Below, piece by piece: positions 7,376 through 16,214 of a DNA stretch of 64,000 bases. The translations under genes were made by a program, and so were the position numbers. Within the stretch, counting starts at the first letter, position 1. Each line of letters starts with the position of its first letter. The notes beneath the pieces were generated by a model that worked only from the letters and a program-made list of their open reading frames with translations, made no database searches and had not been told where the DNA came from. Source of the stretch: Bacillota bacterium (GTDB lineage: Bacteria; Bacillota; Clostridia; Christensenellales; Borkfalkiaceae); contig JAHZBZ010000003.1 in NCBI GenBank assembly GCA_019423125.1, positions 1 through 64,000 of the forward strand. Direction: 5' to 3'.

Positions 7376-8767
7376 ATGAAAAAGTGCTCCGTTTTGTTGG
7401 CGTTTTTGCTGTTTTTGTGCCTTCTGCCCCTCTCCGCGTGCGCGGGAGAGGCGAAGCGCACCCTGTACCGCGCGCAGCTCTCCTATGCGGACGGCGAGCT
7501 CTCCTTTTCGGTGGACGTGACCTTCACGTCGGACGGCGCCGAAGAGGTCTTTTTCGATCTGCCCGCAAACGTCTATGCCGAGGGCGGCGCGCCCGTCTCC
7601 GATTACCTCATGGGCAGGGCGTATTATGTCGGCCGCGAATACGGCGGCGTGCGGCTGGACAGCGTTTCGCCCTGTTCGGATTGGTCGCTGGAGGACACGG
7701 TCCTGCGCGTTTCGATCGGGCCGCATGCGGCGGGGGAACGCGTCACCCTCCGCCTCGAAGGGTGCGTGAAGCTGGTGCGCATCAACCACCGCGCGGGCAT
7801 CTCGGAGGGCGGGGTGAACCTCGGCAACGTCCTGCCCGTCCTGCGCCCCGCTGACGCGGGGGATGCGGGAAATTGCCCGTGGGGCGATCCCTTTTACAGC
7901 GAGTGCGCCGACTATGAAGTGAGCATCGAGGCGGATGCGTCGTATGCGGTCGCGGCGTCCTGCGAGGCGGAGAAGAGCGAGACGAAGGGCGGGCGGCGCA
8001 CCACCTTTTTCCGCGCCGAAAACGTGCGCGATTTTGCGCTCTGCCTCCTCGAGGGCGCGCAGGTGCTCGAAGAAAATGCCGCGGGCGTGACGTTGCGCTA
8101 CTATTTTTACGAAGGGGAGGGCGAAGAGGTGCTCGGCGCGGCGTGCGAGGCGGTGGAATTTTTCTCGGATGCGTTCGGCGATCTGCCTTTTTCGCACTAT
8201 ACGCTCGTGCAGACGGGTTTTTCGGCAGGGGGGATGGAGTATCCCGGGCTGTGCATGCTCTCCCTGCGCAACGCAGGGAGAGAGGCGGTGTACACGGCGG
8301 TGCACGAGACGGCGCATCAGTGGTGGTATGCGGCGGTGGGCAACGACGAGCGCACGCATGCCTGGATGGACGAGGGGCTCGCCGAGTTCTCCTGCAATCT
8401 GTTCTTCGAGGCGCATCCCGAATACGGCTTTTCGCGCGCGCAGGCTCTCTCGCAGGCAAAGGGCGCCGTCCGCGCGCTGTGCACGGTGGAAGAACAGCTC
8501 AGCGGGAGCGCGGATACCTCCGTCGATCGCCCGCTCTCCGTCTTTTCCTCCGAGTACGAATACGTCGTGATGACCTACGCGAAGGGGATGCTCCTCTTCG
8601 AGGCGGTGCAAGACTTCGCGGGCGAGAGCGCGACGCTGCGCGCGCTCTCGCGCTATTATGAAAAGTACCGCAACAAAGTCGCAGAGCCCGAAGATCTCCT
8701 TTCCATGCTCCCCGGGGGCGGCGCGCAGATCGCGCGGGGATTTCTCGACGGGAGCGCGGCCGTCTGA
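7376..8767 (+). CDS. M1-family metallopeptidase lipoprotein
   Basis: A 463-residue predicted lipoprotein. A hydrophobic signal ends in the lipobox LPLSAC, so the mature protein would be anchored to the outer face of the membrane. The zinc site H310-E-T-A-H314 is followed 19 residues later by E333 in DEGLAEF, the gluzincin arrangement of the M1 aminopeptidase family. GGMEYPG resembles the GxMEN substrate motif of M1 enzymes. The length is roughly half that of full M1 aminopeptidases, so the large C-terminal helical domain is reduced or missing. It is probably an extracytoplasmic peptidase; N-terminal peptide trimming is an inference. An AAGGG precedes the start, and a strong terminator follows the stop. 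Confidence 0.82.
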   Translation: MKKCSVLLAFLLFLCLLPLSACAGEAKRTLYRAQLSYADGELSFSVDVTFTSDGAEEVFFDLPANVYAEGGAPVSDYLMGRAYYVGREYGGVRLDSVSPCSDWSLEDTVLRVSIGPHAAGERVTLRLEGCVKLVRINHRAGISEGGVNLGNVLPVLRPADAGDAGNCPWGDPFYSECADYEVSIEADASYAVAASCEAEKSETKGGRRTTFFRAENVRDFALCLLEGAQVLEENAAGVTLRYYFYEGEGEEVLGAACEAVEFFSDAFGDLPFSHYTLVQTGFSAGGMEYPGLCMLSLRNAGREAVYTAVHETAHQWWYAAVGNDERTHAWMDEGLAEFSCNLFFEAHPEYGFSRAQALSQAKGAVRALCTVEEQLSGSADTSVDRPLSVFSSEYEYVVMTYAKGMLLFEAVQDFAGESATLRALSRYYEKYRNKVAEPEDLLSMLPGGGAQIARGFLDGSAAV

Positions 8768-8772
8768 AAAAA

Positions 8773-8817
8773 GCGGCGGCGCAGGAGTTCCTGCGCCGCC
8801 GCTCATTGAATTTTTAG
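8773..8817 (+). terminator. Intrinsic terminator; left edge of foreign region 1
   Basis: A GCGGCGGCGCAGG/CCTGCGCCGCCGC stem is followed by a T-rich tail. Immediately beyond, composition drops and IS200-type end hairpins begin. Confidence 0.85.
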
Positions 8818-8818
8818 T

Positions 8819-8890
8819 CAAGACCACCCGTAAAACGGGTGGCTTGCACAAGCCCTAAAAGGGCTTAATACCTGCCGGGCTCATGCCCTC
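8819..8890 (-). mobile_element. IS200/IS605-type right-end hairpins (remnant)
   Basis: ACCACCCGTAAAACGGGTGG and AAGCCCTAAAAGGGCTT are adjacent hairpins followed by CCGGGCTCATGCCC. This is the end structure expected downstream of tnpA in single-strand-transposing IS200/IS605 elements. Orientation matches the tnpA fragment at 8945-9085. A similar hairpin lies at 17158-17192 and another at the intact element near 53786. Confidence 0.65.
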
Positions 8891-8944
8891 GAATATTTTG
8901 TCAGCTGCAAATTTTCTCCAACGGCCGCCTTATGGCGGCTGTTG

Positions 8945-9085
8945 TTATTTGTTCTTTCTTAGCGGCTCACCCGTAAACGGGTCTATAAATTCTTTTATTG
9001 ACATTTGCTCATACTCTACGTCTTGGCGCAATTGATTCCTTATGTACTCCGCTATCTTCTTCGTATTTTTCCCGACTGTTGTAAC
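8945..9085 (-). pseudogene. tnpA: IS200-type tnpA, C-terminal remnant
   Basis: On the minus strand these bases read VTTVGKNTKKIAEYIRNQLR, then an acidic linker, then IDPFTGEPLRKNK and a stop. This matches the tail of the intact TnpA at 53572-53706 (TGKNTEVIKKYIANQLKRD, then DDPFTGSK). Everything from the N-terminus through the HUH motif is missing. The break falls next to the codons for the expected catalytic tyrosine (GYY), just downstream of a serine-recombinase remnant. Confidence 0.8.
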
Positions 9086-9166
9086 CTATCTTTATGGACA
9101 CTATCGGTAAAGGGGCAGGAACGGGCATAAGTAAAGTATGAGTTCAGACAACCATACGCTTTATCG

Positions 9167-9775
9167 TTATGTATTGGAATTATTGAGCTTATAGCGCAGT
9201 ACGGATGCGATATCGACTTTATAGACAATATCTATCACCCGCTCTTTGCCCGTATGTTTCGGATGACCGTCTACGACTACGCAATCTAAAAGTTCATAGC
9301 ACATTTCGCGGGTAAGTTCCGGCGCGTCAAGATATTTCTTTATATTCCGTATAAACTCATCCGCGCTCTGTATCGTATTCTCCGTTTCGGTCAGCTTTCC
9401 CTCAAGCTCCGCGATTTCCGTTTCCAGCCTTTTTTGTTCCTCGGAATATTTCTGTATGAAGCTGATACAAATATCCTCGGGCATTTTACCTTTCAGCCTG
9501 TCCTCATAGGCAAGTTGCATAAGGCGGGATAATTCTTCCGTTCGATTACGCTTTATCTGCAATTCTTTTTTAGCGGACTTAACTGCTTTATCCGCAAGCT
9601 CGGCGTTGTGACGTATAAATTCCTCGCGGATAGTCTTTTCATCCAAAACAATTCTTTGCGCCATTGTCCGTATATCGTCAAGGACAATTGCCTCAATGTC
9701 TTTCGCTTGAATAAAATGCGAGAAACAATACGCTTTTCCGTATATACGGACGAAGTCAAAGCCACGTGGGTGAAC
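9167..9775 (-). pseudogene. Large serine recombinase, C-terminal remnant
   Basis: Reading the minus strand from about 9775, the frame runs GKAYCFSHFIQAKDIEAIVL and on into a coiled-coil-rich tail ending in RVIDIVYKVDIASVLRYKL. This is the post-zinc-ribbon and DUF4368-like end of large serine recombinases and is alignable with the C-terminal third of the intact enzyme at 51585-53222. The catalytic resolvase domain is gone. The remnant abuts a GH3 fragment at about 9776, so a deletion joined them. Confidence 0.75.
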
Positions 9776-9777
9776 AA

Positions 9778-10220
9778 TTACAACGACGCAGGCCGTTCAG
9801 TCGATCAACAAACCCGCTGCCAGAGAAAACGACGGCCCCATGGGCATACGCTCCGCTCATTCCAACGGCATGTGGTCGACGACGTTCCCCTGCGCTCCCA
9901 TAATAGCCGCCACGTTCAATACCGATCTGATCCGCCGCGTAGGCGACGGCAAGGGCGAGGATATCCTGCACTCCGGTCATAGAGTGCTCTATACCGTGCT
10001 GCACAGCAACGCGATGAACGGAGTCACGTCGAATATCGAGATACACAAGATAGTCACGTGCTGGCAGCATCTTATCACCGTGCTGATCGTCGTGCTTGCC
10101 GTTCTGACAGCAATGTTCGTCGGTCTTACCGCCTCAGTCCGTCGTGCGGCGGATACTCCGTTCGCGGAAGACAGAAAACTGACCCCTCGATACGGACGGT
10201 TACGTCCGCAGATATCATTC
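9778..10220 (+). pseudogene. GH3 beta-glucosidase remnant with internal deletion
   Basis: The frame through 9840 encodes TQAVQSINKPAARENDGPMG, then SAHSNGMWSTTFPCAP and FNTDLIRRVGDGKGEDI, which are segments from the start of a GH3 catalytic barrel. It then jumps directly to SGHRVLYTVLHSNAMNG and a terminal membrane helix, the end of the same enzyme type as at 12422 and 24317. The roughly 250 residues that should lie between, including the nucleophile, are absent, so it cannot be active. The 5' half is also missing. Confidence 0.75.
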
Positions 10221-10226
10221 CCGAAA

Positions 10227-10278
10227 GGAAACGGCGGCAAACTCTTAACGAGTCTGCCGCCGTTTCCGTATTTTTATT
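10227..10278 (+). terminator. Intrinsic terminator
   Basis: A GGAAACGGCGGCA/TGCCGCCGTTTCC stem and a T-rich tail follow the GH3 remnant. Confidence 0.85.
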
Positions 10279-10465
10279 CGAGAACGTTATTGCTTATTTC
10301 AACGTAATAGTTGCAGAAAGACTGTGGAAAACATAATATTTTCACGGTCTTTTTTGGCGGCGTTAATTTATAACAGATTAGGATAAACCGTAAAAAAACC
10401 AATAAAGCCGGAAAATATGTAAGAAACGCAATGTCATCGCATAAGTTTTGCAATTTACAGGGGAG

Positions 10466-10531
10466 GGGGCTAGTGATAGAATAAATTTGCACAAAGACGG
10501 GGTTAGTGATAGAATAAATTTGCACAAAGAC
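10466..10531. repeat. 33-bp tandem direct repeat
   Basis: Two adjacent units share TAGTGATAGAATAAATTTGC followed by ACAAAGAC, at 10471-10498 and 10504-10531. They lie about 140 bases upstream of the next gene and could be a duplicated regulator site. Confidence 0.6.
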
Positions 10532-10609
10532 CGGGTTTGTAATGCAAGATCATCGTATGGAGGATAGCAAAATGTGGAAAAGATAAGTTTCAGTCATGAC
10601 ATTAAGAAC

Positions 10610-10622
10610 GTTACCAGGTAAC
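10610..10622. promoter_or_regulatory. Operator-like palindrome
   Basis: GTTACC-A-GGTAAC is a perfect inverted repeat 45 bases upstream of the start at 10668. The size suits a dimeric repressor such as a LacI- or GntR-type regulator, but no regulator gene is nearby. Confidence 0.35.
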
Positions 10623-10667
10623 ACAAGCCGTTTTGCAGCGGCTTCGAATTCATAAGCGAGGACAGAT

Positions 10668-11957
10668 ATGAATCAAATGGATAGATTAAAAAATTTTTGG
10701 GAAAGCAATCGCAAAATATTGATGATCGTAATCGTATCGGTACTGTCAGTTTGTTTTGTCGCAAACATAATTCTCGCCGTTTTTATAGGCGGCGAATTTA
10801 TGCCAGATGAAGAATTGGCAAGCGTAAAAGGCGTACTGAAAATTACGGAAGAAGGCTTTGATACGAACTATATCGAGAACGACGCATTTTCCTTTGATAC
10901 GACCAATACGAAAATACAGCTACTGGCAAAGGATCCCGCAAAAGAAGACGTGGTCAATATTCCCGAACTTCCGGCAGCCTCATACGGCTTTAAGGTGAAC
11001 GGCAAGGGTGAAATTATCGACGATCCGTCCACTATAACCGTAACGAATGAAATCACGTTGGTATCCGTAGTCAGCAAGGAATACCCGACGCTGTCTGTCG
11101 ATATTCCCATAAGGGTTTTTGCGCCCGAGGTATGTTCGATGAGGGTGGTGAAAAAAGATTATGCAACTACATATTTTGTGGGCGAACCGTTCAATTTCGA
11201 TAAGCAGTCTACTCAGATAATGCTTTACGCCAGTGAAACGAAAGACGGTGAAAGCGAAGAAATCGAGCTGAAAAAACTACCTTCGGACGATTACGGTTTC
11301 AAGATAAACGGTGAAGGCGAATTAATAGAAGACGCTTCATCAATCGTCATGAGCAAAAACATATCGACCGTAGAAGTCGTGTACGAAAAATATCCGGAAA
11401 TAAAGTTCGGAATAGACGTGAGAGTACTCAATGAAGGCGAGCTTGACGTACGTAACGAGCTTTTACTTGAAGCGGAATCGCCCGATACGAATCTTTATCA
11501 GGACGGAAATTATATTTCTTACGAAGACAGATCCCAGCTGCCGTCACCGTCTAGTCCGTTCCTGTCGAACGTCGGCGACAGCCCGGCCGGACAGGATTGC
11601 AGCGGTGGCGCAGTGATCAGGAATCTCGGTAAATTAGATATGAAAGTAGAGTTCGTTTTCGAGAGCACGCAGGATTGCGAAGTCGATCTTACCGTACTGT
11701 ATTGTCTGCGCAAGGACGGAAAAACGTTCGGCGAATACTACACCGTAAAAATAAACGGGGAAAATATTTCCGGCGTTATGGAACAGCAAACGCCCGTGGG
11801 TGACGGGTACTTTACTCCGGCTTCTCTCGCCCCCGTAAAGATAAAAGTGGTGAAAGGAACGAACACGATTACATTCGAGAATAATAGAAATCCGGCCAAC
11901 CTCGATGCAATAAAACTGACGGCATCGGATGCGGTGCTCTACCAACCGCTTAAATAA
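10668..11957 (+). CDS. Membrane-anchored protein with two Ig-like repeats and a CBM-like domain
   Basis: A 429-residue protein with one membrane helix near residues 17-40 and the rest presumably outside. Residues of about 57-150 and 154-252 form a tandem repeat of roughly 95 residues; both units share DYGFK-NGEGE-type and KYP-type blocks, like bacterial Ig-like domains. The last 170 residues (ELLLEAESP, then NRNPANLDAIKLTA near the end) resemble a family 6/35 carbohydrate-binding beta-sandwich. It is the first of three closely spaced genes with the membrane protein and GH3 enzyme, so a sugar-capture or scaffold role is likely. RBS GCGAGGA. Confidence 0.6.
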   Translation: MNQMDRLKNFWESNRKILMIVIVSVLSVCFVANIILAVFIGGEFMPDEELASVKGVLKITEEGFDTNYIENDAFSFDTTNTKIQLLAKDPAKEDVVNIPELPAASYGFKVNGKGEIIDDPSTITVTNEITLVSVVSKEYPTLSVDIPIRVFAPEVCSMRVVKKDYATTYFVGEPFNFDKQSTQIMLYASETKDGESEEIELKKLPSDDYGFKINGEGELIEDASSIVMSKNISTVEVVYEKYPEIKFGIDVRVLNEGELDVRNELLLEAESPDTNLYQDGNYISYEDRSQLPSPSSPFLSNVGDSPAGQDCSGGAVIRNLGKLDMKVEFVFESTQDCEVDLTVLYCLRKDGKTFGEYYTVKINGENISGVMEQQTPVGDGYFTPASLAPVKIKVVKGTNTITFENNRNPANLDAIKLTASDAVLYQPLK

Positions 11958-11975
11958 TAAGGGAGGAACGGTATA

Positions 11976-12425
11976 ATGATAGAATCGATTAAAAAAGAAA
12001 TAAAGGAAAGTATTTTGACCAAGTGGATAGGCTGCTTCGTTGCGTTAGTCGCCGCAGTTCTGAGCATCATACAGGCGATTACTTACAGCGGAGTCGCCGC
12101 GGCGGATTTCAACGTCAATGCCGTAGTGTTCTCTCTGCTCGGCGCGGCGCTGTTCGTTTTGCTGTCGCTTTCGCGTAAAACGTCGTCGCTCGCCCCGGTG
12201 GCGTTGATGATATGCGATTTTGTGGCATTACTGTCATTTGTAGCCGTAATCATCGATTATTTTTCCACTTTGTTTTTCGACGGATTTTCAATGGGTAAAC
12301 TTTTCTCGCAGGAGGCGGCATATTCGTTCAGCACGGTTTCGTTCGTATTATCCACGATAATAGCGTCAGTTGCCGTATATCTGCCGCAAAACAGAAAAAT
12401 TGACCGGGAGGATGACATAAAATGA
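11976..12425 (+). CDS. Small polytopic membrane protein of the GH3 unit
   Basis: A 149-residue protein with four predicted membrane helices and short loops. I do not recognise a named family. Its second half is similar to the protein at 24003-24320, which likewise sits directly before a GH3 gene: both share an LLGAA segment, an (I/A)-D-G-x-x-F-type loop and a basic tail after the last helix. This suggests a dedicated partner of these membrane-anchored GH3 enzymes. It has a good GGGAGG ribosome-binding site and overlaps the GH3 start by four bases (ATGA), implying translational coupling. Confidence 0.6.
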   Translation: MIESIKKEIKESILTKWIGCFVALVAAVLSIIQAITYSGVAAADFNVNAVVFSLLGAALFVLLSLSRKTSSLAPVALMICDFVALLSFVAVIIDYFSTLFFDGFSMGKLFSQEAAYSFSTVSFVLSTIIASVAVYLPQNRKIDREDDIK

Positions 12426-15400
12426 AAAAACTCGGCCTTGTTACAAAAATTTTATTGCATGTTACTCTGATTGTTTTCGGAATCATGGCCGTCGGCGGGC
12501 CGATACTGCTCGCGAACAAAGGCGCCGTAAACGGATATTTCGGGATACATACGTCGATCGGCTCCACTAACGGCAGCGACGGCAGTCTGTACTACGATAC
12601 GAAATTCGAAAACATGGATGAAGTCGCTGCGGCGACAAAAGATATAATAGAAGAAACGATGGAAGAAGGCGCCGTACTTTTGAAAAACGATAACGACGCG
12701 CTTCCTCTTAAGAAAAACGATAAGGTGAACATGTATGGCATCGCTTCGTATTATACCGTCGTTACCGGTCAGGGTTCCGGCGTCGGCGACGCGAAATCGA
12801 ACGTGGTGAAACTTTACGACGGGCTGACTTCCGCGGGGCTTATCGTCAATTCCGAAATGAACGAGTGGTATAAATCACAGAACGTGAACGACTATCTCGA
12901 AGTTGGAAAGCGCGGAGGTTCATTTACGGGCGGCGGTACTCAGCAGTCGCAATTCGTCGTGAAAGACGCAAACTGGAACGAACTTCCCGATGCAAAGAAC
13001 AATGAAGCCAGAGCGGGCATAGTCGTGTTCGCACGCAACTCCGGAGAAGCGATAGATCTGTATATGGATACCACCATGGATGACGGACAGACGCGCACCA
13101 TCATAAACCGCGAACACAACGGCGATGCGAGCCGCAGCGTCGGAGACGCGCTCGCGCTTTCCGACAACGAAAAATCCGTACTTGAAGGAATGAAAGCGCT
13201 GAAAGATGCCGGTACGCTCGACAGCATTATCGTTCTGATGAACAGCGTAAGCCCGCTTATGTGCGATTTTATCGAAAACGAAGCGTACGGAATAGACGCG
13301 TGTATGTGGGTAGGCGCCATAGGCACGTACGGAGCGAACGCGATAGGCCGCCTGCTTGTCGGCGACGTCAATCCTTCAGGCAGAACCGCGGATACATTCT
13401 GGGCTCACAGTAAATACAATCCGGTATATTACAATTACGGGGCAATAGAATATGCGAATTCCGACATTCTCAAAGGATATCAGACCACGCTCAACAACGA
13501 ATACGACGATAAATACTATCTTGTATATCAGGAAGGAATTTACAACGGTTATAAATACACCGAAACGAGATATGAGGATTACGTGACCGGCCGCGCCAAA
13601 ACCGGCGACTACGATTACGAAAAAGTAGTTACGTATCCGTTCGGCTACGGCCTCAGCTATTCCGAGTTCGAATATTCGAATATGCAAGTGACGGAAAACG
13701 ATGACGCAACGTATACCGTTACGGTCGACGTCACGAACACTTCCGACACCGACGGCAAGGAGGTGGTACAGGTTTATCTGCAGAAACCGTATACGACTAA
13801 GGATATCGAAAACGGCGTAGAAAAAGCGGCGGTCGAACTTATCGGTTTCACTAAGGTCGAGGTGCCGGCAAATGATACGGTGTCGGCAACGATAACCGTG
13901 CGAGAAAAGTATTTTGCCGCATATGACGCAAATGTCGAAAAAACGTACGTTATAGGATCTGACAACGCCGACGATAAATATCTCCTGACGGTTGCAAAGG
14001 ATTCTCATGACGCCGTAAACAATCTACTCAAATACAAGGCGGACAACGGCGTAGCCGTCGATACGGATAAAATGGCGTTTAACGACCGCAGAGGCCAAGG
14101 CGACAAGAACCTCGTCTGGAGTAAGTACTTTGCATACGACAATAAAACGTATTCGTCGAACGATTTCATCGAAAACGAAAACACGGTTCCGCCCGCGTAC
14201 GAAGGCGCGGAAGTCAATTACGGAGTCGACGATATAACCAATCAGTTCGATGATGTGGATTTCAAAAAGGCCGGAATATTCTCTCAGGATGAAATGCAGC
14301 AGGTTTATATCACAAGAAGCGATTGGGCGGGAACATACGGCAAAAAAATCGCGTTGACGGCGACGCAGGCTCTCGCAGACGCTCAGGTATGCGCTCCCGC
14401 ACCGCAGGATAATATTCCGTATCCCACATACGGAGAAGTCGGCTTCTTTGACGAGGGCGAAGCCTTCGACGAGATAAAACTCATTTATCTGAAAGGAAAG
14501 GATTACAACGATCCGTTGTGGGAAACCCTGCTTAATCGTATGACCTGGGACGAAACGTGCTATCTGCTTCAGGAGGGGCTGCGGTTTACCAACGCCGTTG
14601 AATCCATAGTCGCCCCGAGTTCATCGCAGCAAAACGGCGGGCTCGGTCCCGTTCTTTCACGCGCAGACGGCGGATTGCCGAGCCAAAGCGGATTCCGCGG
14701 TTTTGCGGAGACGCGCGATCCCGAAAATATGGGCAGAAAGCCCGCGACATTCGTATGTAACGGCATCGTTGCCGCCACATACAACGTCGAATTCATGAGA
14801 AAACTTGGCGAGCAGGCCGGCGAAGAAGGAATATGGGCGGGTTACAACGGCATATACGGGCTCGGTGTGAACATACACAGAGGCGCATACTGCGGGAGAA
14901 CTTTCGAGTATTACAGCGAAGACGGTTTTCTTACAGGTATGGCTGCCGGCAACGAAGCCGCCGGTTCACATAAGCTTGGTATGTTCGTCCTGATGAAACA
15001 CGCTATACTTAACGATCAGGAAACGCATCGTGCGGGCGTTAATACCTGGGCAAACGAACAGTCTATCCGCGAAATATACGGCAGGGCGATCGAGGTTGCC
15101 GTCGAGGTGGATCGCGAACTCACTCCGAACTCAGTTCTCGGCGTAATGACGGGTATGAACCGTATGGGTGCAAAATGGGCAGGCGCGCAAGGTTTCTGCA
15201 ATACGGTTCTTCGCGCGGAATACGGAATGAGGGGATACGTTGTATCAGATTACAACTCGGGCAGACTTTATTGCAGTCCCATTCAAGGCGTACTTAACGG
15301 AAACGACCTGCCTGACGGGCAGCCGGCAGGCAACGATCTGTATAAGACGGATAAAGACGGCAACTATCTCAATTTCCAGAATTACAAAACGGGATACGGG

Positions 15401-15631
15401 GAGCTTGCTTGGGCAATGAGAGATGCCGCGCACAAGATACTGTATACCGTCGTCAATAGCAACACGATGAACGGATTTACCGGAGAGTCGTCTATAATCG
15501 TAGTGACTCCGGCATGGGAAATAGCCGTTCCGGTAGTCACACGTGTCGCAATGACGTTATTCATCTGGAGCGCAGCGGCGTTCTGCATCGTTTGGATAAT
15601 CAATTTCGTAAAAGAACGCGGCAGACGTTAG
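12422..15631 (+). CDS. Membrane-anchored, domain-permuted GH3 beta-glycosidase
   Basis: A 1069-residue enzyme. An N-terminal helix (about 10-35) is followed by the alpha/beta-sandwich GH3-C domain (AVLLKNDNDALPLKK, then FARNSGEAIDLY). Next is a fibronectin-III-like module (about 410-500, VTVDVTNTSDTDGKEVVQVY), then the catalytic barrel, which normally comes first. The expected nucleophile is D943 in GYVVSDYNSG. A final hydrophobic helix and a basic tail end the protein, so both termini are in or at the membrane and the enzyme faces out. Permuted GH3 enzymes of this type act on beta-glucosides and related oligosaccharides; the exact substrate is unknown. Codon composition is clearly less GC-rich than the backbone GH3 at 24317, consistent with transfer. 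Confidence 0.85.
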   Translation: MKKLGLVTKILLHVTLIVFGIMAVGGPILLANKGAVNGYFGIHTSIGSTNGSDGSLYYDTKFENMDEVAAATKDIIEETMEEGAVLLKNDNDALPLKKNDKVNMYGIASYYTVVTGQGSGVGDAKSNVVKLYDGLTSAGLIVNSEMNEWYKSQNVNDYLEVGKRGGSFTGGGTQQSQFVVKDANWNELPDAKNNEARAGIVVFARNSGEAIDLYMDTTMDDGQTRTIINREHNGDASRSVGDALALSDNEKSVLEGMKALKDAGTLDSIIVLMNSVSPLMCDFIENEAYGIDACMWVGAIGTYGANAIGRLLVGDVNPSGRTADTFWAHSKYNPVYYNYGAIEYANSDILKGYQTTLNNEYDDKYYLVYQEGIYNGYKYTETRYEDYVTGRAKTGDYDYEKVVTYPFGYGLSYSEFEYSNMQVTENDDATYTVTVDVTNTSDTDGKEVVQVYLQKPYTTKDIENGVEKAAVELIGFTKVEVPANDTVSATITVREKYFAAYDANVEKTYVIGSDNADDKYLLTVAKDSHDAVNNLLKYKADNGVAVDTDKMAFNDRRGQGDKNLVWSKYFAYDNKTYSSNDFIENENTVPPAYEGAEVNYGVDDITNQFDDVDFKKAGIFSQDEMQQVYITRSDWAGTYGKKIALTATQALADAQVCAPAPQDNIPYPTYGEVGFFDEGEAFDEIKLIYLKGKDYNDPLWETLLNRMTWDETCYLLQEGLRFTNAVESIVAPSSSQQNGGLGPVLSRADGGLPSQSGFRGFAETRDPENMGRKPATFVCNGIVAATYNVEFMRKLGEQAGEEGIWAGYNGIYGLGVNIHRGAYCGRTFEYYSEDGFLTGMAAGNEAAGSHKLGMFVLMKHAILNDQETHRAGVNTWANEQSIREIYGRAIEVAVEVDRELTPNSVLGVMTGMNRMGAKWAGAQGFCNTVLRAEYGMRGYVVSDYNSGRLYCSPIQGVLNGNDLPDGQPAGNDLYKTDKDGNYLNFQNYKTGYGELAWAMRDAAHKILYTVVNSNTMNGFTGESSIIVVTPAWEIAVPVVTRVAMTLFIWSAAAFCIVWIINFVKERGRR

Positions 15632-15670
15632 TTATGACGACTTCCTCTACAAAACGCATATCAATGAGAC

Positions 15671-15710
15671 AAAACGGGTTCCGCAGTCCTGCGGAACCCG
15701 TTTTGTTATT
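15671..15710. terminator. Bidirectional intrinsic terminator
   Basis: AAAACGGGTTCCGCAG-TC-CTGCGGAACCCGTTTT is a perfect stem with A and T tracts. It ends the GH3 unit and also the minus-strand GT8 fragment. Confidence 0.9.
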
Positions 15711-15716
15711 GTATTT

Positions 15717-16214
15717 TTATTCGAGAGCATATTTTTTTTCCAGCTCTTTTATGTCGTCGTATATATCGTCGAAGTCGTGGATTTTAAGTTTTTTGTGCAC
15801 CTCGTCCACCTGCCACTGCTTATAGTTGAGCATCCTTGCCCACAGCGGATAAATCCGGAACCAGCGGCAGAAGTGTTTGATGACCGTGTCGTCGCGTATG
15901 GCGCGCTGTTCGTTGAAGCGGCGGGGAAGCACGAGCTTGCTTTCGGCAAGGTCGTGAAGGGCGGACTGATCGGGCATGGCCATCGTTTTGTCGTGAACGC
16001 GCTGCCTCGCTTTCGTCCAGAGTCCGGTTTCCTTTACTTTTTTCAGGTTGATATACAATACTCCCGCATTGCAGTAGTTCTTGTTTATCCATTTTTTGCC
16101 CATGAAATCCAGCGCGGCGGCAAATTCGTAATCGTTAATATCCACGTCCCAAAGCTCTTTGATGTCCCTGCGGCACATGGTGTCCGTATCGATATATATT
16201 ATCTTTCTTCGCAT
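15717..16214 (-). pseudogene. GT8-family glycosyltransferase, N-terminally truncated
   Basis: A 165-residue frame begins at the DxD region of GT8 enzymes: IIYIDTDTMCRRDIKELW, whose DTD binds the metal and nucleotide-sugar. NYCNAGVLYINLKK and PDQSALHD also match the family. The roughly 80 N-terminal residues of the nucleotide-binding fold are missing, and the 5' end overlaps the preceding truncated gene by 16 bases, marking a deletion junction at about 16205. Function is probably lost. Confidence 0.65.

Larger units (their letters stand above)
10279..10667. other. Intergenic region upstream of the glycan unit
   Basis: There is no credible gene. It contains a 33-bp tandem duplication (10466-10531), a GTTACC-A-GGTAAC inverted repeat (10610-10622) and an AAGCCG/CGGCTT hairpin (about 10626-10646) before the next start codon. 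No clear promoter with good hexamers was found. Confidence 0.5.
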
